23,799 bases of DNA from Bifidobacteriaceae bacterium. GTDB taxonomy: Bacteria; Actinomycetota; Actinomycetes; Actinomycetales; WQXJ01. Numbering within the stretch: the first letter of the stretch is position 1; each line of letters starts with the position of its first letter. Position numbers and translations under genes: made by a program. The stretch spans positions 1-23,799 of the forward strand of contig JAISCU010000439.1 in NCBI GenBank assembly GCA_031265345.1, written 5' to 3'. Of the stretch, positions 14,403-21,419 are shown piece by piece. The notes beneath the pieces are model-generated. The model was given only the letters and a program-made list of their open reading frames with translations, did no database searches and was not told the origin of the DNA.

Positions 14403-14557
14403 CGGGCCTGGCCGAGCGGCATCGTGCAACTGAATCACCGTTTGAAGACCACGCCGCCGATGCCGTGGGCCGGCCTGGCAGTCAGTAGTCGCCCGCCGCG
14501 GTGGCGTCTTCCAGCCGTTCGATCGAGGCCATTATCTCGGCTTCGGCGCCGACGCGG
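14403..14557. repeat. Direct repeat A: duplicated 3' end of ppa plus its downstream hairpin
   Basis: This segment aligns without gaps to 15653-15807 at an offset of exactly 1250 bp, with about 90% identity by eye. It contains the last ~23 codons of a ppa-like gene, its stop and the CGGCATCG...CGATGCCG hairpin. Together with repeat B it brackets the DUF1016 gene. Confidence 0.85.
14482..14556 (-). pseudogene. Isolated 3' fragment of an inorganic pyrophosphatase gene
   Basis: The fragment encodes [21 protein letters not shown] and a stop, differing from the intact ppa C-terminus only at K/E and A/T positions. It has no upstream ppa sequence: beyond it the DNA is the 3' part of the DUF1016 gene, which overlaps it in another frame. 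The sequence differences suggest a donor allele or long divergence. Confidence 0.8.
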
Positions 14558-15587
14558 CAGGCAACGCCCGCCTGGCCGCCCTCTCGCGAGCCTCCCGAAG
14601 AATCGCGCGGAGGCGATCCTCCAATTCTTTCCTGGGTAGCAAGTCGGTCCAGTATTCGGCGACGGCGATCCCATCCTTGTGCATCTGGAGCAACTCCACC
14701 TGCTCCCGGCTGGTCTCGGTGCACAGGATCAGGCCGATCGGAGCTTCTTCGTCGCCTTGACGCTCGTAGCGATCCAACCATCGCAAGTAGAGCTCCATTT
14801 GGCCCTTATAGGCGGCCTGAAATTTGCCAAGCTTAAGCTCCACGGCCACGAACCTGCGCAGCGGACGAGAAAAGAAGAGCAGGTCGAGATAGTAATCATC
14901 TCCGTCGATCACCATATGCTTCTGCCGTCGGACGAACGTCCACCCTTTGCCCGCTTCGAGAAGGAATGCCTCAAGCTCGCGGATGATGGCCTCTTCGAGG
15001 TCGCGTTCTTGGAAGGCGCCCTCAAGGCCGAGAAAGTCGAGGAGGAACGGGTCGCGGAACGAATCCAGCGGTACGATCGACCCTTCGGGTACTTGGAAGT
15101 TGGCTATCTGTCGCCGCTCGAACGTCCTGGTCCGGATGATCTCACGCAACTCGGCCACTCCGAGGTGTCTGTCAGCGGCCTGGCGTGCATAGAAGGCTCT
15201 GGCTTCGTCCGACTTGACCGGCAGCAGGGCCAAGATATGGGTCCAACTCAATTCTTGTATCAGCGATACCACAATCTGTTCGTCGGGGAACTCGCGGGAG
15301 AACTGCACCATCCGGTAGAGGTTCGACGCCTCGAAGCCCCGCCCGTACCGTGCGGTCAGCCGATCCGACAGGTTGGCGACAATCTGTTTGCCGTAGTCGG
15401 CCCGCTCATCTCCGAGGACAGCCTCCGAGACCAGCCGTCCGGTGTGCCAGTTGCGGAGCGCCAAGGTTGTGTTGACCTGGCGACTCGCCATTCGGCGCGC
15501 TTGCTCGACCAAGGCCGAGACCTGGGTGAAGAGTTCCCCTACGACGGCGTCGAGGTCGCCGCCTTCAGTTGTGACAAGGCTATTCAT
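14532..15587 (-). CDS. DUF1016/YhcG-family PD-(D/E)XK nuclease
   Basis: The 351-residue protein has the DUF1016 N-terminal helical domain (LALRNWHTGRLVSEAVLG, YGRGFEASNLYRMVQFSREFP, LSWTHILALL) and a C-terminal nuclease domain. The predicted catalytic residues are D235 in YYLDLLFF and E250/K252 in FVAVELKLGKF. The family is common near type I restriction and other defence genes and is thought to act on DNA; its exact role is unsettled. ATG 15585-15587 has GGAGG 8 nt upstream, better than an in-frame GTG five codons earlier. Its last codons (ASAPKPR and stop) lie inside direct repeat A, so its C-terminus was fixed by the junction. It looks like a single-gene cassette inserted behind ppa. Confidence 0.88.
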   Translation of the reverse strand: MNSLVTTEGGDLDAVVGELFTQVSALVEQARRMASRQVNTTLALRNWHTGRLVSEAVLGDERADYGKQIVANLSDRLTARYGRGFEASNLYRMVQFSREFPDEQIVVSLIQELSWTHILALLPVKSDEARAFYARQAADRHLGVAELREIIRTRTFERRQIANFQVPEGSIVPLDSFRDPFLLDFLGLEGAFQERDLEEAIIRELEAFLLEAGKGWTFVRRQKHMVIDGDDYYLDLLFFSRPLRRFVAVELKLGKFQAAYKGQMELYLRWLDRYERQGDEEAPIGLILCTETSREQVELLQMHKDGIAVAEYWTDLLPRKELEDRLRAILREARERAARRALPAASAPKPR

Positions 15588-15652
15588 TCTCGCTGCCTCC
15601 ACGCAGTCCTACTGATTCCTGCCAATTCCGTGACCACCTTGGGCGGACCAGG

Positions 15653-15807
15653 CGGCCCTGGCCGGGCGGCATCGTGCAACTGAATTACGGCTTCAAGACC
15701 AAGCCGCCGATGCCGTGGGGCGGCCAGGCGGTCAGTAGTCGCCCGCCGCGGCAGCGTCTTCCAGCCGTTTGATCGAGGCCATTATCTCGGCTTCGGCGCC
15801 GGCGCGG
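15653..15807. repeat. Direct repeat B: native 3' end of ppa plus hairpin
   Basis: This partner of repeat A includes the C-terminal codons of intact ppa and the region just downstream. The block between the repeats (15652 down to 14558) is 1095 bp and holds only the DUF1016 gene. Confidence 0.85.
15667..15715 (-). terminator. Hairpin downstream of ppa
   Basis: CGGCATCG (15667-15674) and CGATGCCG (15708-15715) form a perfect 8-bp outer stem; CGGCTT/AAGCCG (15688-15706) can form an inner stem. It lies 17 bp after the ppa stop and is duplicated, with changes, at 14417-14465. A terminator role is likely but there is no U-tract. Confidence 0.45.
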
Positions 15808-16298
15808 TCGGTCCAGTGCGAGCCTTCGACGGACTTGCCCGGCTCGAGGTCCTTGTAGATCTCGAAGAAGTGCTGGACCTCGAGGCGGTGGAACTCGGAG
15901 ATGTCGTCAATGTCGAGCCGCCAGGACGAGCGGGTGTCGCGGGCGGGGACGCAGAGGACTTTGTCGTCGCCGCCGGCCTCGTCGCGCATGCGGAACATGC
16001 CTAGCGCCCGGCACCGGATCAAGCAGCCGGGGAAGGTGGGCTCATCAAGCAGCACCAGGGCGTCCAGCGGGTCGCCGTCCTCGCCCAGGGTGCCTTCGAC
16101 GTAGCCGTAGTCGTCGGGGTAGCGGGTGGCTGTGAACAGCATCCGGTCCAGGCGGATGCGGCCCGTGTGGTGGTCCAGTTCGTACTTGTTGCGCGACCCC
16201 TTGGGGATCTCGATGGTGACGTCGAACTCGAGCGGGTGCTCGCCCTTGGCGTCGGAGTGCTCGGTCCTCAGGGCTGGCTGATAGCTGGGCTTTGACAT
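15732..16298 (-). CDS. ppa: Inorganic pyrophosphatase, family I
   Basis: The 188-residue enzyme hydrolyses pyrophosphate to phosphate in the cytosol and drives biosynthetic reactions forward. Family I markers are present: [19 protein letters not shown], the [12 protein letters not shown] stretch, and the metal-binding signature DGDPLDA with D74, D76 and D79. The frame has about 23 residues before the usual EFDV start; ATG 16296-16298 has a GAGGT-like site upstream and I see no better internal start, so a short N-terminal extension is plausible. It is divergent from the carboxypeptidase gene, a common actinobacterial arrangement. Its 3' end is duplicated beyond the DUF1016 gene. Confidence 0.95.
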   Translation of the reverse strand: MSKPSYQPALRTEHSDAKGEHPLEFDVTIEIPKGSRNKYELDHHTGRIRLDRMLFTATRYPDDYGYVEGTLGEDGDPLDALVLLDEPTFPGCLIRCRALGMFRMRDEAGGDDKVLCVPARDTRSSWRLDIDDISEFHRLEVQHFFEIYKDLEPGKSVEGSHWTDRAGAEAEIMASIKRLEDAAAAGDY

Positions 16299-16362
16299 CT
16301 AAGCGACCTCGCTGTTGGCTCGTTGGTGGGTTTGTGGTTGCCAATTGTCTAGTCTGGCCTAT

Positions 16363-17865
16363 GTGAACCGGCACGGGAAATCGGACCGCCCTTGTGGCCA
16401 CGGGAGCTGCCGCCGCGACGGCGGTGACTGCTCGGGGCAGGTGGGCCGGCTCGGCCGCCGGGCCTGGGCGCTCGCGGCCTGCGCAGCACTGGCGGCCGGG
16501 AGTCTGGCGTCGGGAAGCCTCGCCGCGGCGACGCCGGCTGGCGGGACGGCTGGGACGGCGGCATCGGCGGGGCTGTTGACGTCGTTGGAACCGGAGCTCC
16601 TGTCCGTCGCGGAACCGCTCGACCCAGCGGCGCCCCTAGTGGACCGTGATGCTGTCGCGGCCCTGGCGGCGGAACACCTGAGCCTCGAACGGGTCGGGCC
16701 GGTGAGCGTCTCGGTGCGGGACCTGACCAGTGAGGACGAGGTGTTCTCGACCAACCCCGCTGGGGCTCTGGCGCCTGCTTCGACGCTGAAGATACTGACC
16801 GCGACCGCCGCGTTGTCGGTGCTGGGGCCGGACACGGCGCTGACCACCTCGGCGGTGCTGACCAGGACCGGGCCGACCGCTGGCACGGTGACGTTGGTGG
16901 CCGGGGGCGACGTCGCGTTGGCGCCTGACTTGGGTCAGCCCGCCGAAGTCATGGGACACGCCGGGCTGGGAGATTTGGCATGGATGGCGGCCGTGGAATT
17001 GCGGCGCCGGGGCGTGGAGACGGTTCAAGTGCGGCTGGACGACACGGTGTTCAGCGGCCCTGAGGTCTACCCCGATTGGGAATGGACGCTCGGGACCACC
17101 TGGGGCGCGCCCACCGCACCTTTGGCGGTCATGGGCGGTCGCGCGGGCGGGGCTTTCGACGCCACCACCTTCGTCGCGGACCCCGCGCTGGTGGCGGTGG
17201 AGCAGTTCGGCCGAATGCTGTCCCGGTACGGCGGCGATTCGACACTGGCGCTCCCCAGTCTGGCCGTGACAGGGTCGGTTGCGCGGGCTGCTGCGCCTGT
17301 GGGGGCGGAACGGGTGGCCTTCGTTGATTCTTCCCCCATTCGGGAATTGGTTGCTCATATGCTGCGCCAATCGGACAACACGATGGCGGACGCTTTGGGG
17401 CGGATGACTTCTGTGGCTTCGGGCGGACCTGGGAGCTTCGCTGGCTGCGCCACGGCGGTCAAAGCGACGTTGGATGATCTGGGCGTGCCCACCGTGGGCC
17501 TGCGGATGGACGATTGCTCCGGGCTGTCTCATGGCTCCGCCGTGAGCGCGGCCACTTTGACCTCCGCGCTGGTCTTGGCTGGCGGCACCGACGCCGGTGA
17601 ACTGGGCACGGTTCTGCGCTCGCTGCCGGTGGGCGCGCTGCAGGGCACGCTGGTGCATCGTTTCGCTGAGACGGCGGCGGCTGGCAACCTGCGAGCCAAG
17701 ACCGGGACCCTCACCGGCGTGACCTCCCTTGCCGGCATGGTTCAGACCACTGGTGGCCGCGAATTGGTCTTCGCTGTGATCGCCAATCCCGACCCGAAGG
17801 TTCTCTGGACCGATTCGGCGCGCCAGTCGATCGACCGCTTCGCAGCCGCCCTGGCCACCCTCTGA
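16363..17865 (+). CDS. dacB: D-alanyl-D-alanine carboxypeptidase/endopeptidase (PBP4, peptidase S13)
   Basis: The roughly 500-residue secreted penicillin-binding protein trims or cuts peptidoglycan peptide stems. The three active-site motifs are intact: S140-T-L-K143 in APASTLKILT, S337-D-N339 in LRQSDNTMADALG and K446-T-G in RAKTGTLTGVTSLAG. A signal peptide follows a basic n-region (GRLGRRAWALAACAALAAGSLA). The start is uncertain. GTG 16363 could be leaderless because TAGTCT ends 7 nt before it. GTG 16441 would give a shorter, more usual signal peptide, and a TTG at 16315 is also in frame. In related genomes this gene is followed by tilS and hpt; here the lipoprotein array follows. Confidence 0.92.
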   Translation: MNRHGKSDRPCGHGSCRRDGGDCSGQVGRLGRRAWALAACAALAAGSLASGSLAAATPAGGTAGTAASAGLLTSLEPELLSVAEPLDPAAPLVDRDAVAALAAEHLSLERVGPVSVSVRDLTSEDEVFSTNPAGALAPASTLKILTATAALSVLGPDTALTTSAVLTRTGPTAGTVTLVAGGDVALAPDLGQPAEVMGHAGLGDLAWMAAVELRRRGVETVQVRLDDTVFSGPEVYPDWEWTLGTTWGAPTAPLAVMGGRAGGAFDATTFVADPALVAVEQFGRMLSRYGGDSTLALPSLAVTGSVARAAAPVGAERVAFVDSSPIRELVAHMLRQSDNTMADALGRMTSVASGGPGSFAGCATAVKATLDDLGVPTVGLRMDDCSGLSHGSAVSAATLTSALVLAGGTDAGELGTVLRSLPVGALQGTLVHRFAETAAAGNLRAKTGTLTGVTSLAGMVQTTGGRELVFAVIANPDPKVLWTDSARQSIDRFAAALATL

Positions 17866-18200
17866 CGGTGCCGTCCCGCGGGGACGGTACCTTTACGTGC
17901 CCAACCTGAGCTTCTTGGCGGGCGAAAGCGCAGGTCAGGCCCTGTGGATAACGGGTCCGTCCCCATTACGTGCTCAAGGGGTGGAGATTCTCGTTTTAGG
18001 TCAAGGAAGGCTGGTCGGGGCTGTCGCCAATTTCGGCGCCGTCACCCGGCCCGTCTCGTTGGCCGATGCCGTTTGGTCGGGCCCGCGCTCCGACGTATCT
18101 TCGTGCCGTGGCAGGGAAGCCGCCCGACGCACGGTCACCCCGTCAGCGCGGAGGGCGGCTGGTACCGTGACTGGCGAGGTGGCTTTGGCGGGAGGGCTCA
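17866..18200. other. Intergenic region before the lipoprotein array
   Basis: The 335 bp hold the carboxypeptidase terminator, a perfect DnaA-box match (TTATCCACA on the minus strand, 17943-17951), one CGATGCCG motif copy (18064) and the likely but unresolved promoter of the first lipoprotein gene. Open frames crossing it lack start signals. Confidence 0.55.
17867..17894 (+). terminator. Terminator of the carboxypeptidase gene
   Basis: GGTGCCGTCCC (17867-17877) and GGGACGGTACC (17881-17891) form an 11-bp stem with one G-U pair and a 3-nt loop, followed by TTTA. It begins 1 nt after the stop codon. Confidence 0.75.
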
Positions 18201-18836
18201 ATGGGGAAGATCACGCGATTTCGGCGGACAGCCGTCATGGGATTGTTGGCGGCGGTTGCTGTCGTCTGCGGGTCCGGATGCACGGTTGGCGGCGGTGATG
18301 GTTCGGTGGTCACGGCAACAGCGATCAAGGCCGATGCGCGCGACCTGAAGAAGAACGGCTACGCGGAGCAAGCGGCGATGCTTGAAGATGGAGACATAAC
18401 GGCGCAGGAGTATCAAGAGGCTTTCGATTTGCTTCGCGCCTGCATAGATAATGTCGGAGCCGAGATGGAGGGGCCTTGGACTAACCCAGTCGATGGGATT
18501 TCGCTCAGTTTCACGATCCTTTACGACCTGGACATGAAACGTGGCGAAGAACTGACGACGGCGTGTCAGGAACGCTACTTCACAACGCTCGACGGCGATT
18601 ACTTGGAGTTACACCCTGGTCAGATGGATCCCTTGCTGCGTGAGGCGGTAAGTGAGTGCATGGTGGGCAAAGGGTTTGAGTCGTCGGGGGATGAGCTGAC
18701 AGTTCAAGATTTCGCAGGCGAGGGCAGCGTGACGGATGGTAAGTTGACTCCCCGCGGTGAAGCCTTAACAGAATGTGTTCGTAGCGAGTGTGACCGACTA
18801 TTCCCACGCGTCGGAGGCGGGTTTTCGTTGGACTGA
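18201..18836 (+). CDS. Paralogous four-cysteine lipoprotein, copy 1
   Basis: The 211-residue protein has a lipoprotein signal with the lipid-accepting cysteine C27 in CGSGC. It shares with four other genes in this window the blocks DARDL-KNGYAEQAAML-DG-ITA-EY-AF, NPVDG-SLSF, RYF-TL-DY, MDPLLREAVSECM, SGDELTVQDF and a Gly/Phe-rich end. Four cysteines (RAC, TAC, SEC, TEC) are conserved in the family and may form two disulfides; this copy has one extra in SEC-DRL. GGAGGG lies 5-6 nt before the ATG. I do not recognise a named family. It should be anchored to the outer face of the membrane. Position suggests immunity, chaperone or receptor function for the nearby secreted proteins, which is inference. 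Confidence 0.85.
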   Translation: MGKITRFRRTAVMGLLAAVAVVCGSGCTVGGGDGSVVTATAIKADARDLKKNGYAEQAAMLEDGDITAQEYQEAFDLLRACIDNVGAEMEGPWTNPVDGISLSFTILYDLDMKRGEELTTACQERYFTTLDGDYLELHPGQMDPLLREAVSECMVGKGFESSGDELTVQDFAGEGSVTDGKLTPRGEALTECVRSECDRLFPRVGGGFSLD

Positions 18837-18963
18837 TGCCGTCGTTCGTTTGGCTTCTTGGCGTGCGGCCTCAGCGCTGGACCGTGGCGTCGTGGCTGTG
18901 CCGGGAAGGCCGTTGTGGCATGGGCAAGGGCGTGGAGCGGCGGTGGGTGCTAGCCAGGCGCAT

Positions 18964-19270
18964 GGCAGCCCCGTGGACGGGTTGACGTTGGGGTTCATGA
19001 TGGGTTCGCCTGGCACTGACGTCGATGTGACCGTGGCGGACAGCCAGCGGCTCACGGAGTGTGAGGAGCGCTGTTTCGCGACCGTGAACTACGACTACAG
19101 CCACTCGCGCATCCCGCAGATGGGCCCCCGCGTTGCACAGCGCCGTCAGGGAGCGCCTGGCGGCCAGGGGCTTCGAGACTTCGGGTCACGAGACGAGCGC
19201 CAAGACCGCTACTGGATACCGCTGCGCGTGGATTACGAGGGGTCACATGTCGGTCGGCTGGATCCGCCTC
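18964..19270 (+). pseudogene. Mosaic, frameshifted lipoprotein remnant
   Basis: From 18964 to about 19193 the DNA follows copy 5 (22676-23374), with SPVDGLTL-FMMG, DSQ--TECEER and YDYSHS. It loses frame at 19122-19130, where an extra base after CAGATGGG... shifts MDP-LH into another frame. From about 19203 to 19266 it follows copy 3 instead (DRYWIPL-VDYEGSHVGR-DP), repeating a part of the protein already passed. It has no signal peptide or start. Two different paralogues have thus been joined and decayed. Confidence 0.8.
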
Positions 19271-19290
19271 TGCCGGGGGGATTGAGTTTG

Positions 19291-19334
19291 TCCGCCCCAA
19301 TGCAGAGGACATCCCCTACAAAGGAAAACGAGGC
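19291..19334 (+). promoter_or_regulatory. Conserved leader upstream of secreted protein 1
   Basis: The 44 bp before the start match 21376-21419 closely. Shared blocks are CAATGCAGAGGACA, CCCCTACAAAGGAA and GAGGCATGATC. AAGGA and GAGG are candidate ribosome-binding sites. The G-run upstream of this copy is six long and no TTGACA is seen. Confidence 0.55.
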
Positions 19335-19772
19335 ATGATCGTGTGGAGGCATGACAAGAGGCGCGACGACGCCAAAGGTGGGCAAAGGAGCGGGGCGAAG
19401 CGGGGGCGCAAATTGATGGCGGTGGGTGCCGCCACGGCGGTAGCGGTGCTTGGGTTGGCGTTACCCGCTCAAGCTTATGGCTCCGATGTGCAATCGCGTG
19501 TCCTTTACCCGGGTGGCATTTGTGCGCAACCCAAGGTCACTGGCAGGGGCGTCGCTGGCATTACGACCGCCTACGCGTCGACTTGGAAAGACGGCGGCCT
19601 GTGTTTTATCACCAAGCCGAAACTGTGGGCGCAAGTGAAGACGGCCAAGGACAAGAAAACCGTCGGAGACTTCGTGAATTCCATTTCCACTCCGGTCATC
19701 AGCGGCACGGGCTGGATGGACGGCTGGCACAGCTACGGGAGCCACCAGGGCTTCACGACCAAGGTTCGTTGA
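19335..19772 (+). CDS. Small secreted two-cysteine protein 1, bacteriocin-like
   Basis: The 145-residue protein has a 27-residue basic n-region, a hydrophobic core and a signal peptidase site after LPAQA (residue 47). The mature part of about 98 residues has two cysteines, C63 and C90 (GGLC), and a C-terminal GWHSYG motif (residues 130-135). The first 47 residues are 35/47 identical to the protein at 21420, while the mature parts share little beyond cysteine spacing and the G-aromatic-H-x-aromatic-G motif. It is followed by a lipoprotein gene 39 nt downstream. A secreted toxin or signal is likely; no known bacteriocin family is matched with confidence, and resemblance to lactococcin 972 is only in general layout. 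Confidence 0.8.
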   Translation: MIVWRHDKRRDDAKGGQRSGAKRGRKLMAVGAATAVAVLGLALPAQAYGSDVQSRVLYPGGICAQPKVTGRGVAGITTAYASTWKDGGLCFITKPKLWAQVKTAKDKKTVGDFVNSISTPVISGTGWMDGWHSYGSHQGFTTKVR

Positions 19773-19811
19773 CCAGCCGTCCGTCAAGCCGGCTTCAGGT
19801 AGGCTCGCGCA

Positions 19812-20477
19812 ATGAGTGATCCAAGCCCCGTAGTCGGACGACTTTTCGCAGTTTCTCTGGCGGTTCTGATCGGGTCTGGCGTGAGCGGTTGCTCGGGGGA
19901 CGGCAGCGAAGACAGCGTCCTAGTCACCTCGGCCATGATTCGCGATGATGCTAAGGAACTGGAGACGAGTGGGTACGCGGAGCAGGCGGCGATGCTCGAG
20001 AACGGGGTGATCACGGCCGCTGAGTACCAGCAAGCATTCGATTCGTTGCGCAAGTGCGTCGAAGGCAACGACATGGTCATTCGTGGACCGTGGGCCGATC
20101 CGCTGGATGGATTCTCGCTCGATTTCACGACCTCTCCGGCCGGAGGGGACGACGCTGAATTCGAGCCGGACGACCCGCGTTTTGAAATCTCCGACGAATG
20201 TGAGAATCGGTACTGGTTTCCCTTGAGCGTCGATTACGAACGCTCCCGGTCGGGCCAGATGGATCCAGTACTCAGGGACGGGATTGGGCAGTGCATGGGC
20301 AGACTTGGATTCGAAATGTCCGGCGATGAGGTCACCGTACAGGACTTCGTCGGCGAGCAAGGTATCGTTGACGGGAAGCCCACGGAACGCGCCAACGCGG
20401 CGACTGAGTGCATCAACGGCGAACTAGCCCGCCTCTACCCTGAACGCGCTGTGGTTGGTGGTTTCGGTTTCGGCTGA
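19812..20477 (+). CDS. Paralogous four-cysteine lipoprotein, copy 2
   Basis: The 221-residue protein has a lipobox VSGC with C27. Family blocks are complete: YAEQAAMLENGVITAAEYQQAF, RKC, DEC-NRYW-PL-VDY, QMDPVLRDGIGQC, SGDEVTVQDFVGEQG, TEC and a GGFGFG end. Between the second and third blocks it has an acidic insertion (GGDDAEFEPDDPRFE). There is no good Shine-Dalgarno sequence, but TAGGCT ends 6 nt before the ATG, which allows a leaderless transcript separate from the secreted-protein gene 39 nt upstream. A dedicated promoter would suit a protective partner of that protein. Confidence 0.85.
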   Translation: MSDPSPVVGRLFAVSLAVLIGSGVSGCSGDGSEDSVLVTSAMIRDDAKELETSGYAEQAAMLENGVITAAEYQQAFDSLRKCVEGNDMVIRGPWADPLDGFSLDFTTSPAGGDDAEFEPDDPRFEISDECENRYWFPLSVDYERSRSGQMDPVLRDGIGQCMGRLGFEMSGDEVTVQDFVGEQGIVDGKPTERANAATECINGELARLYPERAVVGGFGFG

Positions 20478-20541
20478 TTTCGGGTCGATGCGCCAGGGTG
20501 GCCTGATCATTGATGAGATCGCGGGGACGGGAGGTCGGAAA

Positions 20542-21195
20542 ATGAGGATGGCGGTGGTTCGGCGGTCGCCCGTCGCGTCGGCATTGTGGGCCGTTGCATT
20601 GGCCGGGTCTGTCGCTTGTTCGTCGGAGAGCGGCGACAGCGCCCAGGTCACGTCCGCGGTGATCATAGCTGACGCTCGTGATCTCGAGAAGAACGGCTAC
20701 GCGGAGCAGGCGGCCATGCTTCAGGACGGGGTCATCACGGCCAGGGAATATCAGGACGCTTTCGATCTGATGCGCAAGTGCGTCGAAGACCTGGGCATGG
20801 TCGTGGACGGGCCGTACACGAACCGGGTCGACAGCTTCTCGCTCAGCTTCTCGTTCGGACCGGGCGGCGGCGAGGACGCGGAGTGGAAGGATGGCGACAC
20901 CGCCAAGATCGATGAATGCGAGGACCGCTACTGGATACCGCTGGACGTGGATTACGAGGGGTCACACGTTGGCCGGATGGACCCATTATTGCGTGAGGCG
21001 ATGGCTGAGTGCCTACCGAGGGAAGGCTTCAAAGTGTCCGGCGACGAGCTAACGCTCCAGGACTTCGTCGGCGAGCAGGGGGTGACCGACGAGGGCTTGA
21101 CGCCTCGCGCTGAAGCAGTGGCCGAATGCGTAAGGACCGAGGGGATGCGGTTGTACCCGGAGCAGGGCGGGGCGGGCGCGTTCGGTTTCGAGTGA
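20542..21195 (+). CDS. Paralogous four-cysteine lipoprotein, copy 3
   Basis: The 217-residue protein starts at ATG 20542, where GGGAGG lies 9 nt upstream; an open frame reaching back to 20455 overlaps the preceding gene and is rejected. The lipobox is SVAC with C26, a weaker match than in the other copies. It shares long stretches with copy 1 (DARDL-KNGYAEQAAML-DG-ITA-EYQ-AFDL-R-C). The four conserved cysteines are in RKC, DEC, AEC and AEC. The segment DRYWIPL-VDYEGSHVGR was also captured in the mosaic remnant at 19203-19266. It ends in GGAGAFGFE. The following 224 bp lead to the second secreted-protein gene. Confidence 0.85.
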   Translation: MRMAVVRRSPVASALWAVALAGSVACSSESGDSAQVTSAVIIADARDLEKNGYAEQAAMLQDGVITAREYQDAFDLMRKCVEDLGMVVDGPYTNRVDSFSLSFSFGPGGGEDAEWKDGDTAKIDECEDRYWIPLDVDYEGSHVGRMDPLLREAMAECLPREGFKVSGDELTLQDFVGEQGVTDEGLTPRAEAVAECVRTEGMRLYPEQGGAGAFGFE

Positions 21196-21345
21196 GGGGT
21201 TGCGACGGCGTCGCATCCGCGAGTCCTTTGCGTGGCCTTGAATTCGTCACGGGTGAGGGCCCGTAGCGACGCGGTTGTAGCCTAACTGGCTTACGCCATT
21301 CGGCCGGTGCCGGATCGATTCGTGACGGCCTCGAATGCAGGGCGC

Positions 21346-21372
21346 TTGACACCGGGGGGGGGGCAATAGAGT
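21346..21372 (+). promoter_or_regulatory. Promoter with a G10 spacer tract, secreted protein 2
   Basis: A consensus -35 TTGACA (21346-21351) and a -10-like TAGAGT (21367-21372) are separated by 15 bp that include ten consecutive G (21354-21363). The start codon is 48 nt downstream. Changes in G number would move the spacer towards or away from the 17-bp optimum. Confidence 0.55.
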
Positions 21373-21375
21373 CTA

Positions 21376-21419
21376 TCCGTCCTCAATGCAGAGGACACCC
21401 CTACAAAGGAAGATGAGGC
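21376..21419 (+). promoter_or_regulatory. Conserved leader upstream of secreted protein 2
   Basis: This 44-bp stretch corresponds to 19291-19334. It contains CCTC-AATGCA-GAGG, which can form a short hairpin that is not preserved in the other copy, and AAAGGA as ribosome-binding site. Confidence 0.5.

Noticed and set aside
17866..18200. Replication origin
   Set aside because: Only one DnaA box and no AT-rich unwinding region or dnaA/dnaN neighbours.
18340..18420. Calcium-binding EF-hand in the lipoproteins (DG-IT--EY--AF)
   Set aside because: Positions 1 and 3 of the loop are hydrophobic or small in all copies, so a canonical EF-hand is unlikely.
18775..19338. A 187-residue intact gene overlapping lipoprotein 1
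   Set aside because: It begins inside copy 1, has no signal peptide, and its similarity to copies 5 and 3 changes frame and order, which indicates a pseudogene.
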